Source: Myotis daubentonii (Eukaryota > Chordata > Mammalia > Chiroptera > Vespertilionidae). Taken from it: a stretch of 64,000 bases of DNA. The notes below the pieces were generated by a model. That model was given only the letters and a program-made list of their open reading frames with translations, was not told where the DNA came from and searched no databases. A program made the position numbers and the translations under genes. The stretch covers positions 58,454,205 through 58,518,204 of the forward strand of contig NC_081846.1 of NCBI RefSeq assembly GCF_963259705.1, read 5' to 3'. Below are positions 34,166 to 45,348 of the stretch, in pieces; within the stretch, counting starts at the first letter, position 1; every line of letters starts with the position of its first letter.

Positions 34166-34519
34166 ATAGATTAATGCATGTATTAATAGTTTTTTGTCCG
34201 AAGATAACAATCCAAGTTCATCTCTGCTATATAGTTACTGTTGTCATAAATGATGTCAATATGATGGGAATGATAATTTATTTTGAAATACAGCATTAGT
34301 TTAACTTGAAAGAGAGAAAGTTAAATTAAAAACAAAGTCTCTTTAAGTTATTCATACTTAATAAATAGGCTTAAAAACTGGGCCTTTTATGCCTCTCATT
34401 ATGTACTACATTCAAGGTCAGAAGGATTTTTACCTTTATTTTGCTATGTCTGTGCTTTATTACCTGTCCCTTGTGTTGTCAGTTATAACTTGTGTAAGCT
34501 TGGTCAGTTTCTTCATTTT
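34166..34519. other. Unclassified sequence
   Basis: No repeat or gene recognised. Confidence 0.55.
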
Positions 34520-34814
34520 AAAACTGGAGATACTACCCTTAGCTGTTTTTTCTCAGTGGTTAGAGCATTGGCCCAAGGACTAAAGAGTAATAAGTTAAAT
34601 TTTGGTCAAGGGCATGTACCTCGATTGCGGGCTCAGTCCCTGCGTGCAGGAGGCAACCAATCAACGTGTCTCTCTCTCACATTAATGTTTCTTTCTCTCT
34701 TTCTCTCCACTCTCCCTTCCACTCTGAAAATCTATGGAGAAAATATTTTCAGGTGATAATTAACAAAAAAAATGAAAAATTTAATAAAATAAGTAAATAA
34801 AACTGGAGTTACTA
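34520..34814 (+). mobile_element. Ves SINE (diverged head)
   Basis: Element about 34536-34798. The tRNA head is damaged ('tttctcagtggttagagc', B box eroded), the body 'gcgtgcaggaggcaacc' and CT tract are clear, and the tail is long and A-rich. A 16-bp TSD aaaactggagatacta / aaaactggagttacta (34520-34535, 34799-34814; 15 of 16) confirms the limits. Confidence 0.9.
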
Positions 34815-35065
34815 ATTCTTATTGACTTTATAGTAACGATGGGAAGCCAATCTTTAGAAAAGTGGTTTGTCATCTATAAACTGCAATATAAAGGAAAAAG
34901 TTTATTATTTTATTCATATATTTCCTAATTCTAAGGTTACTCTTCATATCTAAATCAAGTCCTCTTTCTTAAACCTTAACATTATTTCCATAAGGTCCTA
35001 TTCTGCAGAAATGAAGATTAACCATTTACCTCCATTTGGATAGAGGGTACCTATTTTATTTAATA

Positions 35066-35576
35066 TTAGAGGTCCAGTGCATGAAAATTTGTGTATTCAG
35101 ATGGGGGGGGGGGCGTCTCTCAGCCTAGCCTGCATGCTCTCACAATCCGGGACCCCTCGGGTAGGGTCCAGTCCCATAGCAGCATGGCCCTGGTTCCCTG
35201 GGGCTGTGGGCCTGGGGGGAGGGACCAAGAAGCCACTCTGATCGCAGCATGGCTCCAGTTCCCCAGAGCCTGTTGGCAGGGTGAGGGACCAAGAATTCCA
35301 GATGGCAGCATGGCTCTGGTTCCCCAGAGCCTGCGGGCGTTGGGAGGGACCCAGAGGCCAGTCCAATTGCAGTATGGCTCCGTTCCCACAGCTCCCTCCT
35401 GCCGCAGAGCTCTGGGTGACTCCTGCTATTGGCAACTGGGACCCAGGACTGACTCCTGCTGTGCTGTTGGGACCCAGGACTGACTTCCGCCATGCCGGCC
35501 GGGACCCTAGCCTGGTGTTCGGTCATCTGTCTGGATGTTTAGGTCGTGACGGACCCTGGCTCTTTATATATTAGGA
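35066..35576 (-). mobile_element. Helitron with 61-65-bp tandem units
   Basis: Minus-strand Helitron. In sense it opens TCCTAATATATAAAGAGC (35576) and ends at a mutated TTAG-type terminus (CTAA in sense, 35066-35069) preceded by an eroded 'gtgcatgaaaatttgtg' hairpin. 'agcatgg/agtatgg' repeats at 35181, 35246, 35307 and 35371 mark about four tandem units. All six frames give long GC-driven open stretches, none coding. Confidence 0.85.
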
Positions 35577-35589
35577 TATTATTCAATAT

Positions 35590-35990
35590 TTTCAATTTCA
35601 TCTTCTCCATATATTTTAGTCAACTTGGGCTGCCATAACAAAATACCATATATGAGGTAATTTAAACTATGGACATTTATTTCTCATAGTTATAAAGGCT
35701 GAGAAGCCTAAGATTAAGGTACTGCTTGATTCAGTTTCTGATGTGGGCTCTTTTCCTGGCTTACAGACAACCACCTTCTTTCTGTGTCCTTACATGGCCT
35801 AGAGAGTGAGACTTCTGGGTCTCTTCTTGTAAGAATACTAATCCTATTATATTAGGGACTTATCCTTATTACTGTATTTAACCTTAATTACTTCTGTAAA
35901 GGCAACATCTCCAAACAACATTACATTGAGAGTTGAGACTCCAACACCTACATTTGGAAGGGACACAGTTCAGTCTATTGCATCATATCA
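35590..35990 (+). repeat. Old dispersed mammalian repeat, class unresolved
   Basis: Begins 'cttgggctgccataacaaaa' and continues 'acatttatttctcatagtta', 'tctgtgtccttacatggc', 'caacaacattacattgag'-like sequence and 'ggacacagttcagtctatt'. I know this as a very common interspersed mammalian sequence but cannot name the family reliably. No open frame. Confidence 0.6.
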
Positions 35991-38024
35991 AATAGCAGCC
36001 AAGGAATTCTTTCATGCTGCACCACCAGATTTTCAATAGATACCTATGCTTCATCTTGGTTATATGTATTTAAGTGAACTGGCAGAATATATGTGCATAT
36101 ATAACTATAAATGTATATATGTATATGTGTGTGTGTGTGTATTTATTGTTTTATTTTTGTATTTAATTTATCTCTGGGACACATGAACCCCAATATTCCC
36201 ATCCCAAAGCCTCTATTGACTATGATTAAAATAAATCAGTTTTTCTTGTCAAGGAAGTAAAAACCTCCTCTATATGTTTGTTAATATTATGAATTAGCAG
36301 GAGATATTCAGAATAGAGTTGACTACATGTTGTTTGAAAATTGTTTACAGCAAATAATGAACAAAGCAAATCAGATTGCCAAAGGCTTGGCTGTTCAGAA
36401 AGTGTAGCACATTATTAATTAAAATACAAGTCAGCTTTTCCAGCACTTGTAGCCCGTGGGTATCAAATGTACTCCACTTGATTGAATCAGGTAGTAGCAG
36501 CACAGGCATTTTTTATTTTGTGCTGGAAGGGATAAAAAAATGTAAAGCTGTTTTCTGCTACTTCATTTGAAAAAATATTATTTTGGCATAAAGACCTACC
36601 AGCTGCAACAGACAGGCAGAAATAATATAAAAATCTACATTATACTCTTGCACTGTGATTTTAAACAAGGGATCTACAACCTCAGACACTCTCATGGCAT
36701 TGTATTATAGGCAGACCTTTGTCTATGGCCAAGGAAACAGTTTCCATGGAGATGCAAGGCATTTGACAATGTTCACTGTTTTGGTGAAGAAAATTAATCC
36801 AAGCAGGAGACCAGTTTATAGTTATAAGATTTTTTTTCTGTGCAAGATGAGGGAAAGAAAGAGTTGAGAAGTAGCATAGAAGAAAAACATATCTGCCTTT
36901 TGGGTATTCTTTTTAAACATGCTGAAGTCAGTGAAATTTTGGCAAACCACAAATTATGTTTCTAGTTTCAATGCTGATGGGAATTCTCAGGTGAAAGAAA
37001 AAATAGTAAAGAGAATGTGATCTTTTATAATACACTTAAACATTTAGCTTACCCCTAGGATAAATCAGGAAAAGAAATAATGCTGAAAGATTTTATTTTT
37101 TTTTATTCAAATACTGTTACATATTAAACTAGGAGTGATTTTTTTTAACTCTGTCTTGTTCCAAGTTCTTCATAGACAAAGATTACTTTTCAATCATTCC
37201 TACATACCTTTTATCCTAATATCTGGGGAAATAATTGAAAGAATATGTTTTTAATAAATGTTGAATGCTATGGACGTAGCAAACCATGATGCTCCATAGA
37301 AGAATAAATAAAATAATTTTAAAGAAATTTGTATGCTACCTAAAGAGTCAGCTCTACTCAAGTCAGAAATGCCTCTAGGTTCAATTTAGGCAACTTTGAA
37401 ATATTCATTAACACTTTAAAGCTATTGGTGTTGGAGAAATTATTTAGAAATGTTAGAGCAGTTGACAACAACACTGATTGAAGAAATAAGATTTGTAGTA
37501 ATGGGCAGAATCACTGTTGACAGAAAGCAAACAGTGTGTCATAGCCTTTTGACCTGTGAGATGTTGGTCCAGAAATTCCATTCCCACTGTTAGTATATTT
37601 CTGGGTAAAATTAGTCATGCCTGGCCATTGGATTAAACTTCTTCCTCCCTTATCCTACTCATGGGTTTGAAATCTTTAGAGTGGGCACTAATGGATCAGA
37701 TTAATCTCTATCTTTTGCAAGCAGATTTCCTGAATTTACATTAATGAATTCCTACAGCTCTCAAGTTAAGGCATTCAATGAAACAAATTGAATAGCAATC
37801 AAATTCATTCAAGTCTCTTTCGTTTTAGTCCAGGTCTATCATAGTCTAATTCATAGTCATTGTTTGAATTCCTTTTCACCCTGATAGTTTAGTTGGACTT
37901 TGCTCATCATTTAGAAAGCTTTACCTGAGTAAGAAAGTTCTTCACTGACCTAGGTTTATGGTGTCTTGACAATGTTCCTCTGGCCTCAGAGATCAGCTAT
38001 GTGTCGTATAGCTACAGGGCGGCT
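35991..38024. other. Unclassified sequence with possible conserved non-coding element
   Basis: A short TA/GT tract lies at about 36096-36140. 36270-36640 has no repeat signature and is rich in short transcription-factor-like words ('attgtttaca', 'aacaaag', 'attattaattaaa'). The rest is plain AT-rich DNA. Confidence 0.4.
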
Positions 38025-38049
38025 GGGGGGGGGGGGGGGAGGGGGGGGG
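38025..38049. repeat. Poly-G run
   Basis: G15, A, G9. Lengths of such runs are easily misassembled. Confidence 0.95.
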
Positions 38050-39365
38050 AGCTGGCTTCTGTCCCCATTCCAGAAGCAACATCCTGTCTGGCCTACTAAA
38101 AGAGATGTGTTACAATGGCAATTTACATGTCTCCTCCATCCCTTAATCCCTCTCTTTTTCCCTATCTTATAAAATATATGCTAAATCTGCCTGTTTCTCC
38201 TTCTGTTTTGTCCTCTTCTCTCACTCTTTTTTCCAATGACCAGTATGAAGTCATTACATCCTTTTCAGTCATTTTAAGCCCCTGCCTTGTGAATACTTCA
38301 CCTGGAACTCCTCCTCCCCTATTCTTTTCTCTGTCTGCTGTAGGTACAAAATAGGTTTCTTCCTTCCAAATCCCTAGTCTGCCAAAAAGTATTTGCCTTA
38401 GGGATGAAAAAACATATACAATATTATAAATTGTCATTGATATGTGAGTCATCACATTTCTTTTCTCCCTTCTCCTAGGATTTTAAGCTATTTGCATGGT
38501 CATGAGACAACAGTTTCACGGCTATCTTGGCTGTTCTTGTTTTTTTACTTCCTCTCTTGTGTGGGAATGTAAATCTTCATGGCTATAGAGCAACTGATTG
38601 TGACCTTTATGTGTTAGCATTTCTGTTCCCTGAAAACTAAAAATAGGCCTTAATCTTCTCAACAAGTACGGACCCAAAAGGGGTTCTTTGATTAATAGCT
38701 GCCTATACATAGTGGTATCTTGTCCTCCTTTGAGCACTGTGGGTGGGGGAGGGGTGCTGACTAAAGGGAGGCAGAGCTGCAGTGTTCCCATTTCTTATGG
38801 ATCATTTCTTGTCTTGACCCCAGAGTCCAGCTCTTTCCTGACTTCTGCATCCCATTAAGAAGGCCGCTTCTGAAAAATATGCCACCAATCATAGGCTGCA
38901 TATTTTTCTTTCATTTTGAAATTTATTTCAGGTTTTGTTTTTTTAATTTTGCATGTCAGTTCTCAAACATTTCACTGCATAACAGAATGCTTGAGAATCT
39001 AGTACTCAGTGGTGCCCAAGCAAATAAATACACAAGTCCTCCTGACCTCTTCCAAAACAAGACCTAAGCATCAAAGTCTAAATTATAATCTTTTTTTTTT
39101 TTTAAATCACCGGTTGTTTTTGCAGGGGTGAATGAGATTCCAATTGCTGATAGTTCTGATAGGCTCAATACCTGCCTGTATTTGAAATCCACATTCAAAT
39201 ACATATTGGGTCAAACCCTAACCAGATGTAGGTACACAACAGGGTTATTGGATTTCTTGATGATGAATAGAAAGCAGACAATGCACCTGTCTGGTTGCAG
39301 AATGGATTTGCATAAAAATGAAGGAACAGTACACATGCTTATGTAAAGTGTTGATTAACAGAATC
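38050..39365. other. Unclassified sequence
   Basis: Pyrimidine-rich 38100-38350 and 38450-38560 are unassigned; no gene supported. T12 near 39092. Confidence 0.5.
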
Positions 39366-39403
39366 ATATATATATACATATATATATAATATATATGTAT
39401 ATA

Positions 39404-39464
<61 letters not shown>
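39366..39464. repeat. (TA)n microsatellite
   Basis: About 99 bp of near-pure TA, interrupted by a few imperfect steps in the first half. Self-complementary, so it can extrude as cruciforms and is hard to assemble. Confidence 0.98.
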
Positions 39465-39465
<1 letters not shown>

Positions 39466-39780
39466 CACAAAACACCACACCAAGCCAGGCAATGCAGTTT
39501 TTCTAAATGAAACCATGTGAGGCGTTATAAAAACACACATGCAATTGCCAACAATTAGGAAATGTGTTGATAGGCTGGGGCCACCTTAGAATTATTTAAT
39601 TTTCTGGCACATTTATCCTCTAAAGAAGGGAAGTACTGTACTATGCCAGTCAATTAGATATTAGATTAGAGAAGAACCTAATTACAAAATGCCATTTTCC
39701 ATTTGATTCTTTTGTGCTTAAAGTAGGAGGAAGGGGTGAAGATTGGGAAAGAAACTACCTGAGGAGACATAAGACACCCC
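39465..39780. other. Unclassified sequence
   Basis: No gene or repeat recognised between the TA tract and the Ves SINE. Confidence 0.55.
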
Positions 39781-40014
39781 AAGATCAACCTGTTCCTAAA
39801 TCTATTTTTATTGATTTCAGAGGGAAGAAGGAAGAGAGAGAGAAACACCAATTATCAGAGAGAATCATCAATTGGGTGCCTCTTGCATGCCCCTACTGGG
39901 GACTGAGCCCACAACCCAGGCATGAGCCCTGACCAGGAATCAAACCATGGCCTCCTGGTTCATGGGTCGATGCTCAACCACTGAACCACACCAGCTGCGC
40001 AAGAACAACCTGTT
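39781..40014 (-). mobile_element. Ves SINE
   Basis: Inverted Ves at about 39795-40000: 'gaatcaaaccatggcctcc' and 'gctcaaccactgaacc' are the inverted boxes. TSD aagatcaacctgtt / aagaacaacctgtt (39781-39794, 40001-40014; 13 of 14). Confidence 0.93.
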
Positions 40015-40631
40015 TTTGTTGAACACAAAGTCTCCTAGATGGGTAGCCTTGGGGGTATTAATGCTAGAATTCATATTCTCAACTTAAATCAACTGACTTG
40101 AAGAGTAATTTCTGAGAATAACCAAGAGAAATGAAAAACTATGTCTACATAAAAATTTGTACATGAATGTGTATCTCAGCATTATTCATAATAATGAAAA
40201 AGTGAATATAATCCAGTCATCTATTATCTAATGATTGGATAAATAAAATATAGTGTGCCCCTGTAATGGGATATCATTTGTTATATAAAAACAACAACAA
40301 CAAGTTACCATACATGCTATAACATGAATAAACCTTGAAAACATTATCTTAAGTAAAAGAGTACAGTCACAAAAGACCACATTTATATGATTCCATTTCT
40401 CTGAAATATTAAGGATAAGCAAATTGATAGAGATAGAAAGTAAGTTAGCTAATGCCTAAGACTGGTGGGTCAAGGGTTGGAGGAAAATAGAAAGTCACTG
40501 TTAATGATACATTGTTTTGAAGGGTGAAGAAATATTTTTAAATTGATGGTGTTGATAGTTGTATGACTCTGTGAACATACTAAAAACCATTGAATTATAC
40601 AGTTTAAAAGGGAGAATTTTATGGTGTGTGA

Positions 40632-40841
40632 ACTCATGGACACAAGGAACAGTGTGGTGATTGCAGGGAGTGGGGAGTAGGGTGAGGTAGAGAAAGGTAT
40701 TGGGAGATAAATGGTCATGTACGAAGACTTGACTTCGGGTGGTGAACATACAAGATAGTATTCAAATGATGTGTTGTAGAATTATATACCTGAAACCTAT
40801 ATAATTGTGTTAACCAGTGTCACCCAAAAAAAATTTCAATT
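40632..40841 (+). mobile_element. L1 3' tail nested in old L1
   Basis: 'agtgtggtgattgcagg', 'cgggtggtgaacatacaaga', 'attatatacctgaaacctat' and 'ttaaccagtgtcaccc' then A8. Same tail type as 30.4 kb. The duplicated target looks like aaaagggagaattttatgg on the left against the aaaagggtgaatt copies on the right. Confidence 0.75.
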
Positions 40842-41140
40842 AAAAAAGGGTGAATTCGGATGTGAGGGCGATCTGGCTGCGACATCTGTCACCCCATTGA
40901 TCGCCAGGGTTGATTCGGCTGATCTGGCTGGCTAGGAGGGTGTCCCCCTCCTCCTGGCTGGCTAGGCGGGTGTCCCCCTCCTCCCTTACCGATCCATGTG
41001 CGTCCCTCCCCAAGCTGCGCGCTCGGTCGAAGAGGACGACCTTCCCCCCCGAGGAGAGGACCGGTCTTCGGTCAAGGGTATACGAGTAGCTGCGCTCCCC
41101 TGCTAGAACCTCCAAACAAGCTCTCAAAAAAGGGTGAATT
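40842..41140 (+). pseudogene. 7SK snRNA retropseudogene, 3'-truncated
   Basis: Begins at the first base of 7SK (ggatgtgagggcgatctgg at 40858) and follows 7SK to 'caagctctcaa' at 41125, about nucleotide 238 of 331. The length is 268 because 'ctggctggctagg' is tandemly duplicated with period 30 (40924 and 40954); 268 minus 30 gives 238. A 15-bp TSD aaaaaagggtgaatt lies at 40842-40856 and 41126-41140. Real 7SK scaffolds HEXIM and P-TEFb. This copy lacks the 3' hairpin and a Pol III terminator, so it is a dead L1-mobilised copy. Confidence 0.96.
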
Positions 41141-41243
41141 TTATGGTATGGAAATTATATTTCCAATATAAAAATAGATAAATGAATAAACAGAAAAAAT
41201 AGGCCTCATCTGATAATTACCTTCCTACAGATATAATTGGTAA

Positions 41244-41489
41244 AGAGGAGGGTTTAGCCCTAGCTGGTTTGGCTCAGTTGATAGAGTGTCGGCTTGTGGA
41301 CTAAAGGGTACCAGGTTTGATTCCGGTCAAGGGCATATTCCTTGGTTGCAGGCACATCCCCAGTGGGAGATGTGCAGGAGGCAGCTGATCGATGTTTCTC
41401 TCTCATCGATGTTTCTAACTTTCTCTATCCCTCTCCCTTCCTCTCTGTAAAAAGTCAATAAAATATATTAAAAAAGAGAGGAGGGTTTA
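41244..41489 (+). mobile_element. Ves SINE
   Basis: Element 41257-41476: 'gccctagctggtttggctca' head, A box, B box 'ggtttgattccgg', 'gtgcaggaggcagctgatc', CT tract, 'aaaagtcaataaaatat' tail. Exact 13-bp TSD agaggagggttta (41244-41256, 41477-41489). Confidence 0.96.
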
Positions 41490-41765
41490 TGAAAAATAAT
41501 AAGAATAAAAAGGAAAATAAACTGATGAACAAAATAGATCCAAAGACATGGAACAGACTGAAAATCTCAGAGGGAAGGCCAAAGGGGGTGGGGGAAAGAG
41601 GGAAGAGATTAACCAAAGAACTTATGTGCGTATATGCATAACCCATGGACATACATAATAGTGCAGTGAAGGCCTGGGAATAGGGGGCAGAAGCCAGGTG
41701 GAGGGGGTCAATGGCAGAAAAAGGGACATCTGTAATTTTTTCAACTATAAAGATTTTTTTAAAGG
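41490..41765 (+). mobile_element. L1 3' UTR fragment
   Basis: 'gataaactgatgaacaaa'-like start, 'catggaacagactgaaaatc', 'gcataacccatggacata', G-rich 'gaatagggggcag' and a final 'ataaagatttttttaaa'. It is longer than the related 3348-3501 tail. TSD not clear. Confidence 0.8.
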
Positions 41766-41817
41766 ATATGGATTTCTAAACGAGTTATGAGAAAATCTAA
41801 TAAATACATGCCATCAT

Positions 41818-42612
41818 TCTATATAATAAAAGGCTAATATGCAAATAGACCAAACAGCAGAACAACTGAACAACTGAACAACCAGTTGCTATGACATGTG
41901 CTGACCACCAGGGCATGCGTGGGGAACATGGCAGACATCGGCAGCAGGCAGCAGAGTGTGGAACATGGTGGGTGTTGGCCGCAGCAGAATGGTGGAGGTG
42001 AGCAGGGGTGCCAGACCAAGGCAGGGCACCAGTTGCTGTCATCGAGTCTAGCTTCTGGTGGTTACTGACAATTCTTTGCTCCTGCTCATCGTGGTCCAGC
42101 CTGGGCACTCACACTGGCTGCCAGAGCTGGCCCTACTTGCACCTGCTGCTGGCGCCAGCCCTACTTGCACCCACAGCTGGCACCAGAGCCACCACTCGCA
42201 TTCACTGCCAGCACCCAACGCTGGTCCCTAACACTTGGTACTGTCAGTGGGTGCAAGAGGCGGCTGCCGCTCTGATCACCCCTGAAGGCTTCTCCACCTC
42301 CCCCTGCTCCTGAGGGGCAATCAGGGCAACAGTCGCTAGTTGCACCCGATGGTAGTGCCGGCCCCACTTGAACCCGCTGCTGGTGCCGGCCCCAATCACT
42401 CTGTGCCATCAGCAGGTGCGAGCAGGGCCAGTGCTGTCAGCACATGGGAGAGCAGTGGAGCCAGGCTGCCAGCAGACAGGGGACTGGGGGACGCAGTGGG
42501 AGGGACCGAGCGGGGGCCCAGAGGATGGGCCAAGACTCACCCCTGTGCCCACTGCAACCTTGCAGCCTACAGCTCCTTTCAAGGTGCACAAATTCGTGCC
42601 CTGGGCCCCTAG
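41818..42612 (+). mobile_element. Long HeliBat-type Helitron
   Basis: A 795-bp element starting TTCTATATAATAAAAGGC and ending 'gtgcacaaattcgtgcc' hairpin then 'gggcccctag', between A and T. It has an ATGCAAAT octamer at 41839-41846 and a CTCF-like half site at 41902-41919. The 3' two thirds is GC-rich and built from repeated 'gctgctggcgccagcc' words (near 42145, 42170, 42375). The many open frames are compositional. Confidence 0.93.
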
Positions 42613-43784
42613 TGTAAATATAATCTTTCCAAGTCTTCCACTTGTTACATTCAAAAGCCTTGACTCTTTGGATTACTTCACATTTCCTAACAAGTGAAAG
42701 GGTGAAAAGCAGGAAAAAATTTGAACCAAGAATGCTAAACAACTTCTGCAGCAATTTCATTCTTACTCAAAATAAAACTAGTGTTTACAACACAGGAGTT
42801 TGACAGATGGCCATGCAAATGAAGGCTCAGGAATACACTGCATACCATATTATTGTTGTTTAGTATTTATTGAGCACTCACAGAATTCAAGACACTAAAA
42901 AAAAAAATTACAACCCCAGTTATGCAAATTATAACCTAAAAAGCACATAAAGTCATATTACCTACTACTGTCTTCAATGGATTAATAATGCATGCAATAT
43001 TCCAAAGGTCAGGGCTCAATCATATTAATATCAGTGTTAGAAATATATCCTGTTCAAATTAACCTGTTTTCTTTATTCCCTCTCTTTTTTGGGATATTTT
43101 TCCTGATATATTTCTAATATTTTAAGACCATAGTACAATCCTTGATATTAAAATTCTACCAAAACATGTTTTTGCAACATACAGCATTGTATATGATTAA
43201 GATTTTCTTAGAATTTTATTTTTACTAAAGTTACCCTTTGTAGTGATGCTTCTAAATCTACACCACTGACCCAGACCTTTCCTTGCAGGAGGGCTAGTTG
43301 ACCAAGGTAATAGTTAAAGATCTTAAGTGTTGCTAATTGAGAAAGAACCATTTTAGAATTTTAATACAAAGACTCTCTTAACTGCATGTAGAGGCTAAAA
43401 ATTATTTATGAAATTGACATATATCCAATTTTCATTTCTTAGCTCCAGACTGACTTAGAAACTGACAGGAAACTTGTACAAGGCTGTTAAGAAAGATGAA
43501 CCTTCCTAGGTTTCTACAACATTATTCATTCTAACAAGGAGAGACAATTACATGCTTTTACACCCATAACATACCTAAGCTGCCATGTCCTGGAATTTTC
43601 TACATGGGTGCATATCTCTTGGAATTTGAAGCTTCCTCATGGGACAATGTGATAAATGCTTACATAGTTGAAGTAAATTTTAATCTAAGATGATTACACA
43701 ATAGGAATAAAAAATTTTCAAAATCAATCGAAAGATTATCAAAGAAGATAAACCCAGATGCTATGCCTTACCTATGGTATAAGG
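42613..43784. other. Unclassified AT-rich sequence
   Basis: 42855-42990 may be an old MIR or L2 remnant on the minus strand ('gtatttattgagcactcac'), otherwise nothing recognised. Confidence 0.5.
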
Positions 43785-44008
43785 CAGCTGTGGGCAAACT
43801 ACAGTCCGCGGGCTGGATCCGGCCCGTTTGAAATGAATAAAACTAAAAAAAAAAAAAAGAACGTACCCTTTTATGTAATGATGTTTACTTTGAATTTATA
43901 TTAGTTCACACAAACACTCCATCCATGCTTTTGTTCCGGCCCTCCGGTCCAGTTTAAGAACCCATTGTGGCCCTCGAGTCAAAAAGTTTGCCCACCCCTG
44001 GTATAAGG
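43777..44008. mobile_element. Non-autonomous hAT element with exact TSD
   Basis: Element 43785-44000 (216 bp) with ends cagctgtgggcaaact and agtttgcccacccctg (inverted, 14 of 16), 'gggctggatccggcccg' next to the left end and a matching 'ccggccctccggtcc' stretch to the right. Perfect 8-bp TSD gtataagg (43777-43784, 44001-44008), the hallmark of hAT. No transposase. Confidence 0.93.
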
Positions 44009-45185
44009 TGATGTCTTTGCTATAGTCTTACACCATACGTTTAAGCCTGACATCTGTAAAATGTGTTGGAAAGAATAAATCCACTTACCTTTATGTTTTC
44101 AGCTTGACATGAAAAAGTGATTCCTAATAGTAATACTGATTTCAACCTAGGCTATCTTTTTAGTGTTCTTTTGTAATTTTTTCTTGTAGCAAGAGAAAGA
44201 TACTCCATATTACTATGATTTTTATCATAATTTTATTATGATTGTTACTATTTAAATATGCATTCTTCTAATTCCATAATCTTCTAATTTAGTCTTTAGA
44301 GAAAATTATGGTCTAAGTTACTGTTTTGGTGACATGCTGACAAGTGGTGACAGTAATAGACAATTTATAGCAAAATTTGCATATCATTGGCTTCTTTTTT
44401 TATCCCGTATTCTATATGACTGACATATATCTTTGTATGTGATTACTATGTTTCAGATTTTTAAAAAATATTAAGCAAGATTAAAAAACTATCAAGTGCT
44501 GAAACATGAATGAATTGAATTGGAAACACCTTCATATGAAGAGTAGGATAAAAACTGCTCAACTTTTAGATTGGTCTTCCTTAAGATCTCTAGTTCTCCA
44601 ATAGTATTTACCTAATTACTTAAAATGGCAAATTGCATCTCTAAAGTGACTCAGTTTTATTAGTTTAGCATGTTAATTATGAAAGACTACCCTCATTACA
44701 TAAAAGGCACAAGAATAAATTGATATTGAAAATAATTTGGCTAATGTTTGTATTTTGGGTTACTTAGATGCCATTTTGTACGACTCCAGTGAAACTTTTC
44801 TTGATGAGGTCAAGAGCATGCTTAAAGAAGTGCTGATGAAAAAAATAAAATAAAAATAAATGAATAAATAAAAGAAATGCTGAGCATCCAGTATCCAGCT
44901 TCTGAAATTGCCCTTATTTATTACATTCTGCTGCCTCTCCTTTCTCATCACCTGCTTGTTCCTTGATCACCTATGTGAGAACAGGACTATAGAAATGTGA
45001 TTGAAACTGCCCTCTGACATCAAATGGTTTTGCGGTGTTAGGCACAAGGAAAAAACAATTTAAAGAAGAAGAAAAAAAAAGATATGAGGATGTAAAAAGA
45101 GAAGCTTCCACTGCCACCTGGCCTCTCTGGAAGTCTCTGTGGATCTGAAGAAAATCTTAGGAATTAATCATTCTTGTTAAAATAT
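44009..45185. other. Unclassified AT-rich sequence
   Basis: A-rich simple tract at 44838-44878; no gene or named repeat. Confidence 0.55.
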
Positions 45186-45348
45186 GATTTTCTTTAAAAT
45201 ATATCTATATTGTTTAAAGTATTACAGATGTCCCCTTTGTTTGCCTGTGTGTTGTTTTTTTCCTATTGACACCTCTACCCCATACCTGCCCCATCCCAGG
45301 CCTTCACCACTCTATTATCTGTGTCCATGGGTTATGCATATATGTATA

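Larger units (their letters stand above)
40140..41190 (+). repeat. Old L1 3' end, split by later insertions
   Basis: Left part (40140-40631) has the L1 3' signature: 'acatgaataaaccttgaaaa', 'agaccacatttatatgattc', 'ctctgtgaacatactaaaaa' and 'aaaagggagaattttatgg'. It resumes at about 41126 with 'agggtgaattttatggtatg' and ends in A-rich sequence. Between lie a younger L1 tail and a 7SK retrocopy. Confidence 0.8.

Noticed and set aside
35091..35574. Long overlapping open frames (up to 130 codons) on both strands
   Set aside because: They fall wholly inside a GC-rich Helitron with tandem repeats; several frames are open at once, which reflects composition rather than coding.
38016..38051. G-quadruplex-forming regulatory element
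   Set aside because: It is a plain homopolymeric G run, probably a slippage product; no promoter context supports regulation.
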